DNA of 64,000 nt from JARRKU01 sp963675565 (lineage in GTDB: Bacteria; Desulfobacterota; Desulfobacteria; Desulfobacterales; Desulfosarcinaceae). Positions 33,634-41,676 of this stretch are shown here, piece by piece (position 1 is the first letter of the stretch; every line of letters starts with the position of its first letter). Location: NCBI GenBank assembly GCA_963675565.2, contig CAXXYD010000004.1, forward strand, positions 620,001 through 684,000. Reading direction: 5' to 3'. Under the pieces are notes generated by a model that worked only from the letters and a program-made list of their open reading frames with translations, had not been told where the DNA came from and ran no database searches. Both the position numbers and the translations under genes were made by a program.

Positions 33634-36450
33634 TCAGGCCACCAGGTGGTTGTTCAAGGCGTCGAGGATTTCAGCATACTGGTCGCCAAAGGTATTATAA
33701 AAACGGCCCAAACCACCGTTTTGAATAAAGGGCGGGTATTCGAAATCCTGGGTTCCCATGCTGTGGTTGCCGGCAATATGATCCCGGATCATTTCCAGCC
33801 ATTTGAGCTGCTCGGGGGTGAATTGTCTACCGGCATTGGCCTGTTGGGCCAACCAGGCCTTGAAATTGGTGTTCACGCGCTCGGCAAAGGGTACCAACTC
33901 GTTATCCTGGTCCAGGGCGAAGCGAACCAGTGAGACCAGATCCGTTAAAATATGCTTGGCGCCGGCACCGCGAACCTTGTCTTTGTCTATGGCGGCATAG
34001 GCTTGCCACAGGCGATCTTCAGACAGATGGTGGGGCGGTTTACGGATGGCATCGGCCAGGGCCTGGAGCTGCTCCGCGCCCAGAGGGGCCTTGTACGGCC
34101 GATTGTACAGGATTTGAAGGGCGGTGATTTCATCTTTATTGGCTTCGATGAAATCCTTGAAGGAATCCACCATGCCCTTGGCTTTTTCCAGGGCATCGGC
34201 ATCGAAACCGGCTGAGATCACCTGGTCCTGACTGATGTGATCGATGGTCTGTTCCGTCTTTTTTTGCAGTTCTACCAGAAGATCGCGAAGCTCGGGTGCG
34301 TAAAGCGGTTTGACGGCCTCCTGAATCAGTTGAACCCTGGCATCCTTGATCTGCTGGTCGGTGGGAGGATCGGTTTGGGGCGGAATGGACCCGGCGATCT
34401 CCAGGTGACGATCCGGGTCCAAAGATTCGACGAGGTCGGCGGCCAGTGCTTTAAGGGATTTGCCTTTGGTGGCCTGAACGATTCTGGTGTGATCCGCATC
34501 GGACAAGCGTTTGTTCAAACGGGCGAGACGGACGGCCACGGAGGAGATGACGTCGGTTTCCGTGTTGCCCAGGCTGACGGCCTGCAGCAGCTTTTCAAAG
34601 GAGACATATTTTTTGCGATCCATGGGGCGGGAATCGGTTTTGTCCTGCTCGCATACGCCGACCGCATCCACGATCACAAAGTGGTCCTTGGTCCGGGCAT
34701 CGGAGGTAACGGCCTTGAGATCATCATCTCCGATCACCCGCACGCCACGGCCTTTCATCTGCTCGAAGAATCCTCTGGATTTGACGGACCGCATGAACAT
34801 GACCACCTCCAGGGGTTTGATGTCGGTGCCTGTGGCGATCATGTCGACGGTTACGGCGATGCGGGGATAGTAGCTGGTGCGGAACTCAGTGATCAAATCC
34901 TCCGGCTTTTTCCCGGTGGTTTTGTACGTGATTTTCTGGGCAAAATCATTGCCTTTGCAAAATTCTTCCCGGGCGATGCGCACAATGTCCTCGGCGTGGC
35001 TGTCATCTTTGGCAAATATCAACGTCTTGGGCACCTCGGTGCGGCCGGGGAAGATTTCGGTATGCAATTTATCTCGAAAGGTTTGAATGACGGTGCGGAT
35101 CTGATCGACGGCAACCACATCCCGATCCAGTTGCCGGCCTTCATAAGCAAGGTCATCGTCAAGCTGTTCCCAGCGAACCGCGCGCGTCTCCTTGTCCCGT
35201 TTGTCGATGTAGTAGCCGGCATCGACCGTTGAGCCGGTTTCGGTAATCTCGGTCTTTATCCGAAACACATCATAATTGACGTTCACGCCATCGACCACGG
35301 CTGCCTCGTGGGGATATTCCATGACCAGGTTCTGGTTGAAAAAGCCAAAGGTCTGTTTGCTCGGTGTTGCCGTAAGGCCGATGATAAAGCCATCAAAATA
35401 ATCGAGCACCTGACGCCACAGGTTGTAGATGGAGCGATGGCACTCGTCGGTGATGATGAAGTCAAAGGTCTCGATGGGAAAGACGGGGTTGTATTCGATG
35501 GGAGGCACTTCCTTGTATACCTGTTCAAGCCCCTGAACCGAACGCTCATCGTCCTCTTCGGCGAGGTCCTGGCCTTTTAGCATGGAATAGAGCCGCTGGA
35601 TGGTGCTGATGCAGACCCTGGCGGTGGTATCGAGGGTGTTGCTGGTCAGGCGCTGAACGATATACTCTTCGGTAAATTTAAAATTGTTGTATGGGGATAC
35701 GAATTGCTGAAATTCCTTGAAAGTCTGGCGTCCCAAATTACCCCGGTCAACCAGGAACAGGATCCGTTTTGCGTCGGCGAATTTGATCAGGCGATAAATA
35801 AAATTAATGGCTGTGAAGGTTTTACCGGAACCTGTGGCCATCTGAATCAAGGCGCGGGGGCGATTATCTGCCAGTGACGATTCCAGATTATGGATCGCCC
35901 TGATTTGCGCCGGCCAGAGGCCGTCTTCAACCAGGGGCGGCATCGCCTTCAGCCTGGCCCGTAATGTCGACGGGTGGCCATAAGACTCGGTTTTCTCGGA
36001 CACTTGGAAAGGTTCGCCCGATGGTTTTTCTTGCAGCCATTGACAGAGCGTATCCGGTCGATGGAAATGAAAGACATCTCTCGAACGTGGGGTGGGATCG
36101 AAATCATTGGTAAAGCAGGTTTCTATGCCCGTAGACTGGTAACAAAACGGCAGCGGACGAAACCAGGCTGGAAGCTGTGCGGGAAGTCCACGTTTGTATT
36201 TATTGGACTGGATTTCAACACCGGATAAGGTGGCGCCTTCCCTTTTTGCTTCGATAATGCCAGTGGCTTTGCCATCCACATAGAGAAGATAATCAGCAAC
36301 ACCGTGTCCGCTTTCCAACTGAAATTCCCGGATTGCCACACCCTGTTTGGCCTGGATATTGGCTTTTCTATAATCCTGGACATCCCAGCCGGCTTGATCG
36401 AGCATGGTATCGATTTTAGCGCGGGCTTCTTGCTCTGGTGCAGGTGACAT
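33634..36450 (-). CDS. hsdR: Type I restriction endonuclease subunit HsdR
   Basis: I take ATG 36450 (MSPAPEQEARAKIDTM...) as start; the frame is open to a TTG at 36483 but homology begins with the second. The 938-residue product has an N-terminal nuclease (D at VADYLLYVDG, then GIIEAKREG, the D...ExK site) and a superfamily 2 translocase with MATGSGKTFTAINF near residue 203, TDECHRSIY near 335, IATGTDIK and QMKGRGVRVIG. A helical C-terminus binds the M2S core. It pulls DNA and cuts unmodified DNA far from the target. It is the first gene of the Hsd block. A regulatory region of about 730 bases lies upstream. Confidence 0.94.
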   Translation of the reverse strand: MSPAPEQEARAKIDTMLDQAGWDVQDYRKANIQAKQGVAIREFQLESGHGVADYLLYVDGKATGIIEAKREGATLSGVEIQSNKYKRGLPAQLPAWFRPLPFCYQSTGIETCFTNDFDPTPRSRDVFHFHRPDTLCQWLQEKPSGEPFQVSEKTESYGHPSTLRARLKAMPPLVEDGLWPAQIRAIHNLESSLADNRPRALIQMATGSGKTFTAINFIYRLIKFADAKRILFLVDRGNLGRQTFKEFQQFVSPYNNFKFTEEYIVQRLTSNTLDTTARVCISTIQRLYSMLKGQDLAEEDDERSVQGLEQVYKEVPPIEYNPVFPIETFDFIITDECHRSIYNLWRQVLDYFDGFIIGLTATPSKQTFGFFNQNLVMEYPHEAAVVDGVNVNYDVFRIKTEITETGSTVDAGYYIDKRDKETRAVRWEQLDDDLAYEGRQLDRDVVAVDQIRTVIQTFRDKLHTEIFPGRTEVPKTLIFAKDDSHAEDIVRIAREEFCKGNDFAQKITYKTTGKKPEDLITEFRTSYYPRIAVTVDMIATGTDIKPLEVVMFMRSVKSRGFFEQMKGRGVRVIGDDDLKAVTSDARTKDHFVIVDAVGVCEQDKTDSRPMDRKKYVSFEKLLQAVSLGNTETDVISSVAVRLARLNKRLSDADHTRIVQATKGKSLKALAADLVESLDPDRHLEIAGSIPPQTDPPTDQQIKDARVQLIQEAVKPLYAPELRDLLVELQKKTEQTIDHISQDQVISAGFDADALEKAKGMVDSFKDFIEANKDEITALQILYNRPYKAPLGAEQLQALADAIRKPPHHLSEDRLWQAYAAIDKDKVRGAGAKHILTDLVSLVRFALDQDNELVPFAERVNTNFKAWLAQQANAGRQFTPEQLKWLEMIRDHIAGNHSMGTQDFEYPPFIQNGGLGRFYNTFGDQYAEILDALNNHLVA

Positions 36451-37178
36451 GCCGCTTTCCCATCGAGTCTCAACAATCAACAATTCATATCAAAAAGCAA
36501 TTGCTTCGAAAACCACGAGTCATTGGTTTTGGATCAGCTCAGCTGATGCATACCTTAAACTCCAGTATCAATAGGTCAAAATTTCCAGGCCATTCCCAGC
36601 TATATGTTTTTACAACTGTTTGATTAGAGATAAAAAATGCCTTATTGAAGTTTTTTAGGGAATCATAGAGTTTATGTCAATGTTTAAGCAAGTTATATCT
36701 TTCAACCGCTTCATGCGCTAATCATCCACCCCATAGGCAATCGCTTTTTGAAAAATCGATTTGGTGTTCGAGCGAACCCAGGCGTTAACCAAAAAGGCAT
36801 GTTAAACGGAGAACGGGAGAATTCCGAGTGCATTTCGGGGTCCAAAACCTGTTTTCGAACCCAAAATGCCGGGATGTACACAAAGCAGCGGGTTTTCAGG
36901 AGAATGGAGAGCGCGGGAAGGGATTTCTATGGCGCCATAACCAACTGGAATTTATCAACCTTATTAAGAACACGCCGTTTTCTCCTGGAGAAACGGATTT
37001 AAGGGTAATTTCCAGCCCTACAAGTGATCGGTATAACCGTTTCAACATCTGGTCAATTATAGTCTGCTTGCTTTAATCCACAATTATTCTACAAATTCCT
37101 GCTTCCGTTTCTGGCGCTGTCGGATAGCTGGCCCTCAGTTGCACGATAGGTCAATTTTCAGTAGCCTTTAGAGGTGTT
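36451..37178. other. Gene-free stretch with a 170-bp dispersed repeat
   Basis: No supported gene. About 36760-36935 matches 48607-48780 (listed separately). AT-rich blocks near 36480-36700 probably hold the hsdR promoter, but no clear -35/-10 pair was found. The stretch near 36660-36710 (TTATGTCAATGTTTAAGCAAG) resembles 18630-18645 and 37930-37950, a sign of common ancestry with the neighbouring cluster. Confidence 0.45.
36760..36935. repeat. 170-bp dispersed repeat, copy 1
   Basis: Plus-strand anchor blocks shared with 48607-48780 are GTTAACCAAA, GGCATGTTAAACGGAGAACG, ATTTCGGGGT, CACAAAGCAGCGGG and AGGAGAATGGAGAGCG. Roughly 85-90 percent of positions agree by eye. Both copies could be read as a frame, but most differences change the residue, so protein coding is unlikely. 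The identity of the element is unknown. Confidence 0.8.
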
Positions 37179-37556
37179 TCATTCGTTTTGGAGGTCATTG
37201 AGCATGGTTTCGATCACCATCATCAGTGGTTTAATTTTTGTTCGGCATACGTCAAAAATGGCCTCGGCATTGATATCGAAATAATGATGGCTAATGATGT
37301 CCCTTAGCCCCATGGCCTTCTTCCAATCAATTTGAGGATATTTGGACAATAGCGATTGGGAAGTGATAGCATCTAATTTTTTAAGACTTTCGCCAATGGC
37401 AATGAGCTGCATGCAAATAGCGTCCAGCTTTTCCTTTCCTGAATCTGAATGGGTAAAGTCTTCTACGCTGCTGATAGGTTGAAAACGTGCAAGAATCGTT
37501 TTCGCCGCCCCGTTGATTTGTTGCAGAATATCTATTGCAAATCCCGGGTCATGCAT
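37179..37556 (-). CDS. hepT: HepT, HEPN-domain toxin partner of MntA
   Basis: The 125-residue length and the motif RDIISHHYFDI near residue 85 match HepT: R followed by four residues, H, one residue and Y. The Arg and His are the HEPN ribonuclease residues, and the Tyr is modified by MntA in characterised systems. The rest is the four-helix HEPN bundle (VEDFTHSDSGKEKLDAICMQLIAIGESLKKL). The start overlaps the mntA stop by 8 bases, so the pair is coupled. The gene appears intact. Confidence 0.88.
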   Translation of the reverse strand: MHDPGFAIDILQQINGAAKTILARFQPISSVEDFTHSDSGKEKLDAICMQLIAIGESLKKLDAITSQSLLSKYPQIDWKKAMGLRDIISHHYFDINAEAIFDVCRTKIKPLMMVIETMLNDLQNE

Positions 37557-37839
37557 AAACGGCCTCTTCGTCGATCCGGCGTTTCAGAAATGGATTCATT
37601 GCCGCTCTGTAGCTCACTATATCCACCTTGGATCCAAGCTGTTCTTCCAGGTCCTGCTTAATGCCGATCATGAAAAAAAGATCCTGCTTTTCCAGTTCAA
37701 CAACAATATCGATATCGCTTTGATCAGTGGTTGTGCCGCGTGCAGTCGATCCAAAGAGGCCAAGGCGCTTAATCCCGTATATGGCCTGGTGGCTCACTTT
37801 ATATTGACTTAACACTGATATCAACTCGGCGTTACGCAT
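37549..37839 (-). CDS. mntA: MntA, nucleotidyltransferase antitoxin
   Basis: The start is ATG 37839, 7 bases after AGGAGG; the longer frame to 37908 lacks a ribosome site. The 96-residue MNT-type product carries GLFGSTARG near 30 and SDIDIVVE near 43, together the GSx10DxD catalytic motif, and DIVSYRAAMNPFLKRRIDEE at the end. In known pairs MntA adds AMP units to the HepT tyrosine and so silences the RNase. It is translationally coupled to hepT. The upstream region resembles the relic at 18585-18680. Confidence 0.88.
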   Translation of the reverse strand: MRNAELISVLSQYKVSHQAIYGIKRLGLFGSTARGTTTDQSDIDIVVELEKQDLFFMIGIKQDLEEQLGSKVDIVSYRAAMNPFLKRRIDEEAVYA

Positions 37840-37958
37840 GTAGCAACCTCCTGTACCGACATTCTCCTTTTCGAAAACCGTATGGGTAACATCAATGATA
37901 TTACACAAAAAGTGACTGAATTATAAGTCTATTTCAATATTTGAGCAAGTCGTATCTT

Positions 37959-38825
37959 TCATTCTTGTACTCTCAGTTGATCCTCCACCCTTACCCGCTC
38001 CTCAGAGTTTAAAACGGCAAAAAAGGGATTGCTCTGGCGAAGCCGTCTTGCGCGTTCGCTGGAGGACGTGACAAAGCGCACCAGCCGTTGGATGGGATAA
38101 GCATCAAGAATATTGCGCCACGCCATTATATCCCCGGTCGCCGCCCTCTGGTCTTCCTTGAGCAAACGATCGATATGATCCTTGGCTCGTCGCACGATGG
38201 AAGCATCCTGCTGGATGATATGCGCCAGTCTTCGGGACATCAGTTTCAATTGACCGTCCTTTTGCCTGTGCGTCATGGCGTTTTTTGCCCGCTGCCGAGT
38301 TGAGCCGGTCGTTATATTTGGAACAACACCGAATAAAATGGTAATACTGTCAAGCTCAAGATCCGGAATATCCGCTTTTGTATAGCCCTCGAGTTCAATC
38401 GTCAGATCGAAGTCTTTCTCGACCCCATCCAGTCCGGTCCGCAGGTAATTGGCGCATTCGGTCAGGTAAAGGGTTTCATGGAGCAATCCTAATATCAAGG
38501 GCTCGTCGATTTCTTGTGGAATAGCTTGGATCCATGCTGTATGCGGCGGTGGGGTCAAGTTCTTGATTTCTTTTTTAATAGAAGAAAGCAGACGCTCGTA
38601 GCGCTTTTTTTCCGACTGAAACAACTCTATCGCGATCTGCATGAGCCGGTCCGAGCGCCGAATTTCATACTGGTGCTTACGACCGCCACCCACCCGGCAT
38701 ATAAAACCCGATCGCAACAGCTTTCCAAGCGATTTTTGAGCTCCGGGTACCGTCAGCCCTGCGCGCTTGGCTATATCAGAGGTTGCAAGCGGCCCTTCAA
38801 CCTCAACGGCCATGACCCTGAGCAC
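37959..38825 (-). CDS. Winged-helix transcriptional regulator with a shared C-terminal domain
   Basis: The visible start is a GTG at 38825, which reads V L R V M A. The same frame, however, stays open upstream and reads EQDPLRHPLNEIFGTQAHVRV, which is clearly the first helix of a winged-helix domain, yet I see no ATG, GTG or TTG there. The true start is therefore lost or is a rare codon. The DNA-binding part continues with LATSDIAKRAGLTVPGAQKSLGKLLRSGFICRVGGGRKHQY. The C-terminal ~107 residues (THRQKDGQLKLMSRRLAHIIQQ ...) also occur in the chimera at 15852-16466. Two dyads lie upstream. It may regulate neighbouring toxin-antitoxin genes. Translation of the complete protein is doubtful. Confidence 0.7.
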   Translation of the reverse strand: MLRVMAVEVEGPLATSDIAKRAGLTVPGAQKSLGKLLRSGFICRVGGGRKHQYEIRRSDRLMQIAIELFQSEKKRYERLLSSIKKEIKNLTPPPHTAWIQAIPQEIDEPLILGLLHETLYLTECANYLRTGLDGVEKDFDLTIELEGYTKADIPDLELDSITILFGVVPNITTGSTRQRAKNAMTHRQKDGQLKLMSRRLAHIIQQDASIVRRAKDHIDRLLKEDQRAATGDIMAWRNILDAYPIQRLVRFVTSSSERARRLRQSNPFFAVLNSEERVRVEDQLRVQE

Positions 38826-39293
38826 CCTGACATGGGCTTGCGTGCCAAAAATCTCATTCAGAGGATGGCGCAGAGGGTCCTGTTCGGAAGCAATCGGCCG
38901 CCTTGTGTGTCTCCTTCGAAATGGTACTATCTGAATCTGGACAATAAAACTTTAGTTTTCTATTGTTAACTATAGTTTAGTTTTTATAACTATTATTGTT
39001 GTTATGATCGACTTGGCCCATCTTAATATCAGCTTGCTTGCGGTCGTCTTGCCAGAACCTGCTGGACCCTAAAGCCGGGTCATCGGCCGCGTGCCGGCAG
39101 AATCGATTAGCAAAAAGCAGGAAAGCCACGAGAGGATCAATGACCTTTCCCCGGAAGCGCAGGTCATATTATCCAGGACAAGCTCTACAAGAAGTTGATC
39201 GGCTCTTTCGGGATCCGCATCTGGCAAAAATCGGATAGGAGCCATTTTGCGAGAGCCGTCCAGGATGATCCCGTCCTCGTTACCCCCCGTTTT
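38826..39293. other. Upstream region with dyads; otherwise no supported gene
   Basis: The first ~70 bases code the N-terminal helix of the winged-helix regulator without a start codon (minus strand). An AAGGAG lies near 38905-38915. Two dyads at 38946-38977 are listed separately. A plus-strand frame at 39038-39238 has nothing recognisable. Confidence 0.4.
38946..38977. promoter_or_regulatory. Two dyads 20 bp apart, likely operator of the winged-helix regulator
   Basis: AAAACTTTAGTTTT at 38946-38959 has arms AAAACT and AGTTTT, and AACTATAGTT at 38968-38977 is a perfect palindrome. Centres are 20 bp apart, two turns of the helix, which suits two dimers on one face. They lie upstream of the regulator coding region on its transcribed side, as expected for autoregulation. 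Confidence 0.45.
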
Positions 39294-39787
39294 TCATAAT
39301 CTGAATATCGTCCGGGGTGATCCTAACAATTTCGTGATCGGCAATCTGGATTGACTGGCTTTATCCGGAGGCAGGTGACCAGGCAAAGCGTCGGTAAAAT
39401 GCCTGTTGTTCAATAGTTCTGAGAGTGCATCGGACAGGTATGATCTTAAATCGTCAGCTACCTGCTGAATTTCATCGACGATCTCCGGTCTTCCATCCAA
39501 AATGGTCTCACCGCACCGCCACCGGCATATGAGTGCGTCTGGACTCAGGTCTTCAGAAAAATTATGCCTTCTGAGTTTTTCAGCCAACCTGTGATAATCC
39601 AACAAAGATGCTGCTTCTACGATGACGTCAACATCATAGGTTACACGGGGCGGCGGTGTGGCCGGATCGGTAAGAAGCAAGCAGGTAGCGCAGCCTCCCA
39701 AAAAAACCATTTCATCGGCCAGCGGGCCAAGTTTTTGAATGGCTGATTCAAGGATTTTGATATTGGGGTGGTTTTTTTTATAACCAT
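39294..39787 (-). pseudogene. AbiEii-like nucleotidyltransferase, frameshifted and internally deleted
   Basis: The ATG at 39787 overlaps the stop of the upstream wHTH gene. Its frame leaves the protein frame at an A8 run (39772-39779). One more A would restore MVIKKNHPNIKILESAIQKLG, joined to MVFLGGCATCLLLTDP and RVTYDVDVIVEAASLLDYHRLAEKL, the GG and DxD blocks of this family. Later ICRWRCGETI jumps directly to LDGRPEIVDEIQQVADDLRSYL. In family members about 70-80 residues would lie between them, and they are missing. The tail after QSRLPI also drifts. The gene is not functional, though the run of A could once have allowed slippage. Confidence 0.7.
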
Positions 39788-40299
39788 TGCCTGAATCGCA
39801 TCTTCAATTCTTTTATCGCCATTTCCCGTTCCCGGGCTCTACCGCCTCGAATAGCATCGACGATCACCAGGTATTCATAAAGGATCGCATCTTTCCGTGC
39901 TGCTTTGGGTACGGATTTATACAGTGGCGAGAATGCCTGACCACGTTCAGAGCCTTCCGGGTCCGGCCAAACAGGCACGGGCTCATCCGGCATAACTATT
40001 TTTCCGAGCAAGGGCTTAGCCGCAAAAGCGGTGGGCATTCCGCGCGTCAGCTCGCCTCTGTCCGGAACGAATACGTACTGGATACCATGAACAAGAAATT
40101 CTTCAAGCTTGCTGATATTGGGTTTGATTTGGGACTCACCCTGGTTTGCCAATCCAGCTTTGATAGAGCGCTGTACAGCGGCATGCACTTCGGATGGACT
40201 CATGCCCAAATCAACAGCCAAGGTATTGTAAGCCCACTCATGTGGATAAATTGAAACCAGTTTAAGTAACACAAGAACATCTTGGGGCTTGAGAATCAT
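39778..40299 (-). CDS. wHTH antitoxin-like regulator of a nucleotidyltransferase operon
   Basis: The N-terminal half of this 173-residue product is a winged helix (VLVLLKLVSIYPHEWAYNTLAVDLGMSPSEVHAAVQRSIKAGL). The second half holds YVFVPDRGELTRGMPTAFAAKPL and VPVWPDPEGSERGQAFSPLYKSVPKAARKD, a conserved arrangement in two-gene toxin-antitoxin units with a nucleotidyltransferase. The start follows AAAGGAG, which overlaps the dyad TTCGCGATTCGCGAA. A strong promoter precedes it. The partner downstream is broken (A8 run and deletion), so this repressor seems to be an orphan. A relic of the same gene start lies at 18971-18976. Confidence 0.75.
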   Translation of the reverse strand: MILKPQDVLVLLKLVSIYPHEWAYNTLAVDLGMSPSEVHAAVQRSIKAGLANQGESQIKPNISKLEEFLVHGIQYVFVPDRGELTRGMPTAFAAKPLLGKIVMPDEPVPVWPDPEGSERGQAFSPLYKSVPKAARKDAILYEYLVIVDAIRGGRAREREMAIKELKMRFRQWL

Positions 40300-40312
40300 C
40301 GACCATTCTCCT

Positions 40313-40327
40313 TTCGCGATTCGCGAA
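40313..40327. promoter_or_regulatory. Operator dyad TTCGCG-ATT-CGCGAA
   Basis: A 15-bp near-perfect palindrome, arms TTCGCG and CGCGAA with a 3-base centre. It lies between the -10 box and the ribosome site of the wHTH gene, where a bound repressor would block transcription. A close copy (one arm changed) is at 18990-19004 in the relic. Confidence 0.65.
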
Positions 40328-40330
40328 TAG

Positions 40331-40359
40331 AGAATAAGCTAAAAACCAATGTTTGTCAA
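40331..40359 (-). promoter_or_regulatory. Sigma-70 promoter of the wHTH operon
   Basis: On the minus strand TTGACA (40354-40359) and TATTCT (40331-40336) are separated by exactly 17 bases. The operator begins 4 bases downstream of the -10 box. The -35 is consensus; the -10 matches 4 of 6. Confidence 0.65.
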
Positions 40360-40506
40360 TACGGCCCCATCACATCACGCCGAGAATCCACCCTTCAACC
40401 CGGGCTACAGGATACTCTCCGGGGACATCGAAGGCTTGAGGAATTTACCGAGACTGCCATCTATGTCGCCCTGCTACGGCCAGGAAGCGGTAAACTATCT
40501 TTTTAT

Positions 40507-41676
40507 CTAAATTCGAATCTTCTGAACGCAATTACAAGCCTCACTCCAGTTGATGCGTTCTTGTTCAAGACGGACATTTAAACCCCATTTGTGGTTTTTT
40601 AGCCCGCAGTAAACAGATTGTTCCTCATCTGTTAAATTGGGAAGGACGGCGGCAGAATGCTGCTGTTTCTCCTCAACCCACAAATTTTTATGGTTAAGCA
40701 GGGTTTGTTCATTCATTAGCAACGATTTTAAATGAGGCAAATATGATCGGGCACGATTCAGTATGGCAAAGCCGTGGGTGTCGATATCACCCCAGTAAAT
40801 ACAGCGGATATCATTCAGCCATTTAAATTGAACCAGTTGATCTACCCCATAACCCAAGCCCATAAAAACCACTGCACTTGGCAATTCATCAAATGCCAGG
40901 CCGGTCTGTAGGTTCTCGACTATGAACGCGTATTGAGCCGGAAGTGTAAGCTTTGCGATGTCGTCGGCAGGCGCTGTGATGTCGCCAAGACCACCGACGT
41001 GGTCTCGCAACACCGGATCGAGGATTCGCATCCGAATCAAACGTGGCAATGGATGCAGACCACAAATTTGGTAGAAGTCCGTTCCTGCCAAGTCCATTCC
41101 CCGAAGGGCGGCCACCAGCTCAGCAACCAATCCCTGCCGATTTTCCAGCCATTTGCTGTCTAATCCGTCGATGGGCAATTGCCGAGGATAAAGATTCGAA
41201 CCCGGATGCGCATAAAGCCAGACCAGCAAGGATTCCAGTCGCTCGAAATCTACTTCGGGATACCCGGCAAGCATGTCGAAATGGCGGGGAAGGCAGTCGA
41301 CCAGCAGAGGCCAGCGAGTGCTCAGGCGACTATACCGCTCACGTGCCGAACGCCAGCTGTTAGTCTCGCCGAGCCAGGCGGCCACATCGTCAGGGGAATC
41401 GATCTGCAAGCGGTAAGGCAAACGCTGGGTCCCTAAATTGCGCCAGCAACGCTCCTGCCATGCCAACGTGCCGTTCCCATGCCATTGCTGCCATGCATCG
41501 ATCCAGGTCCGAACATACTTGATCTGGCGCGCTGCCTCACTCTCGTTGAGATGTCCCAGAGTGATCTCGAGCGGCCATTCGCCGTCGCCGGCAAGCCATT
41601 GGCGTTTCCGTCTGGCATAGCGCCTGCGCAGCGTCTCACGAACAGAATCAGGAAACTGCAGCGATCTCGTCGTCAC
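40507..41676 (-). CDS. jetD: Wadjet nuclease subunit JetD
   Basis: The start is a GTG at 41676 inside the end of jetC. The N-terminal domain (DUF3322) of the 389-residue product begins LRRRYARRKRQWLAGDGEWPLEITLG. The C-terminal domain (DUF2220) is a toprim-like fold: FIVENLQTGLAFDELPSAVVFMGLGYGV near 255-285 and IYWGDIDTHGFAILNR near 290-305. The glutamate of VENLQT and the aspartates of GDIDTHG are the metal-binding site. In Wadjet, JetD cuts circular plasmid DNA held by the JetABC motor. It is the last gene of a complete jetABCD set, with no sign of damage. Confidence 0.93.
   Translation of the reverse strand: MTTRSLQFPDSVRETLRRRYARRKRQWLAGDGEWPLEITLGHLNESEAARQIKYVRTWIDAWQQWHGNGTLAWQERCWRNLGTQRLPYRLQIDSPDDVAAWLGETNSWRSARERYSRLSTRWPLLVDCLPRHFDMLAGYPEVDFERLESLLVWLYAHPGSNLYPRQLPIDGLDSKWLENRQGLVAELVAALRGMDLAGTDFYQICGLHPLPRLIRMRILDPVLRDHVGGLGDITAPADDIAKLTLPAQYAFIVENLQTGLAFDELPSAVVFMGLGYGVDQLVQFKWLNDIRCIYWGDIDTHGFAILNRARSYLPHLKSLLMNEQTLLNHKNLWVEEKQQHSAAVLPNLTDEEQSVYCGLKNHKWGLNVRLEQERINWSEACNCVQKIRI

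Noticed and set aside
36748..37002. 84-codon frame over the 170-bp repeat
   Set aside because: Most differences between the two repeat copies change the amino acid, and no ribosome site is present.
39038..39238. 66-codon plus-strand frame between the regulator and the broken nucleotidyltransferase
   Set aside because: No ribosome site, no recognisable domain and unlikely composition.
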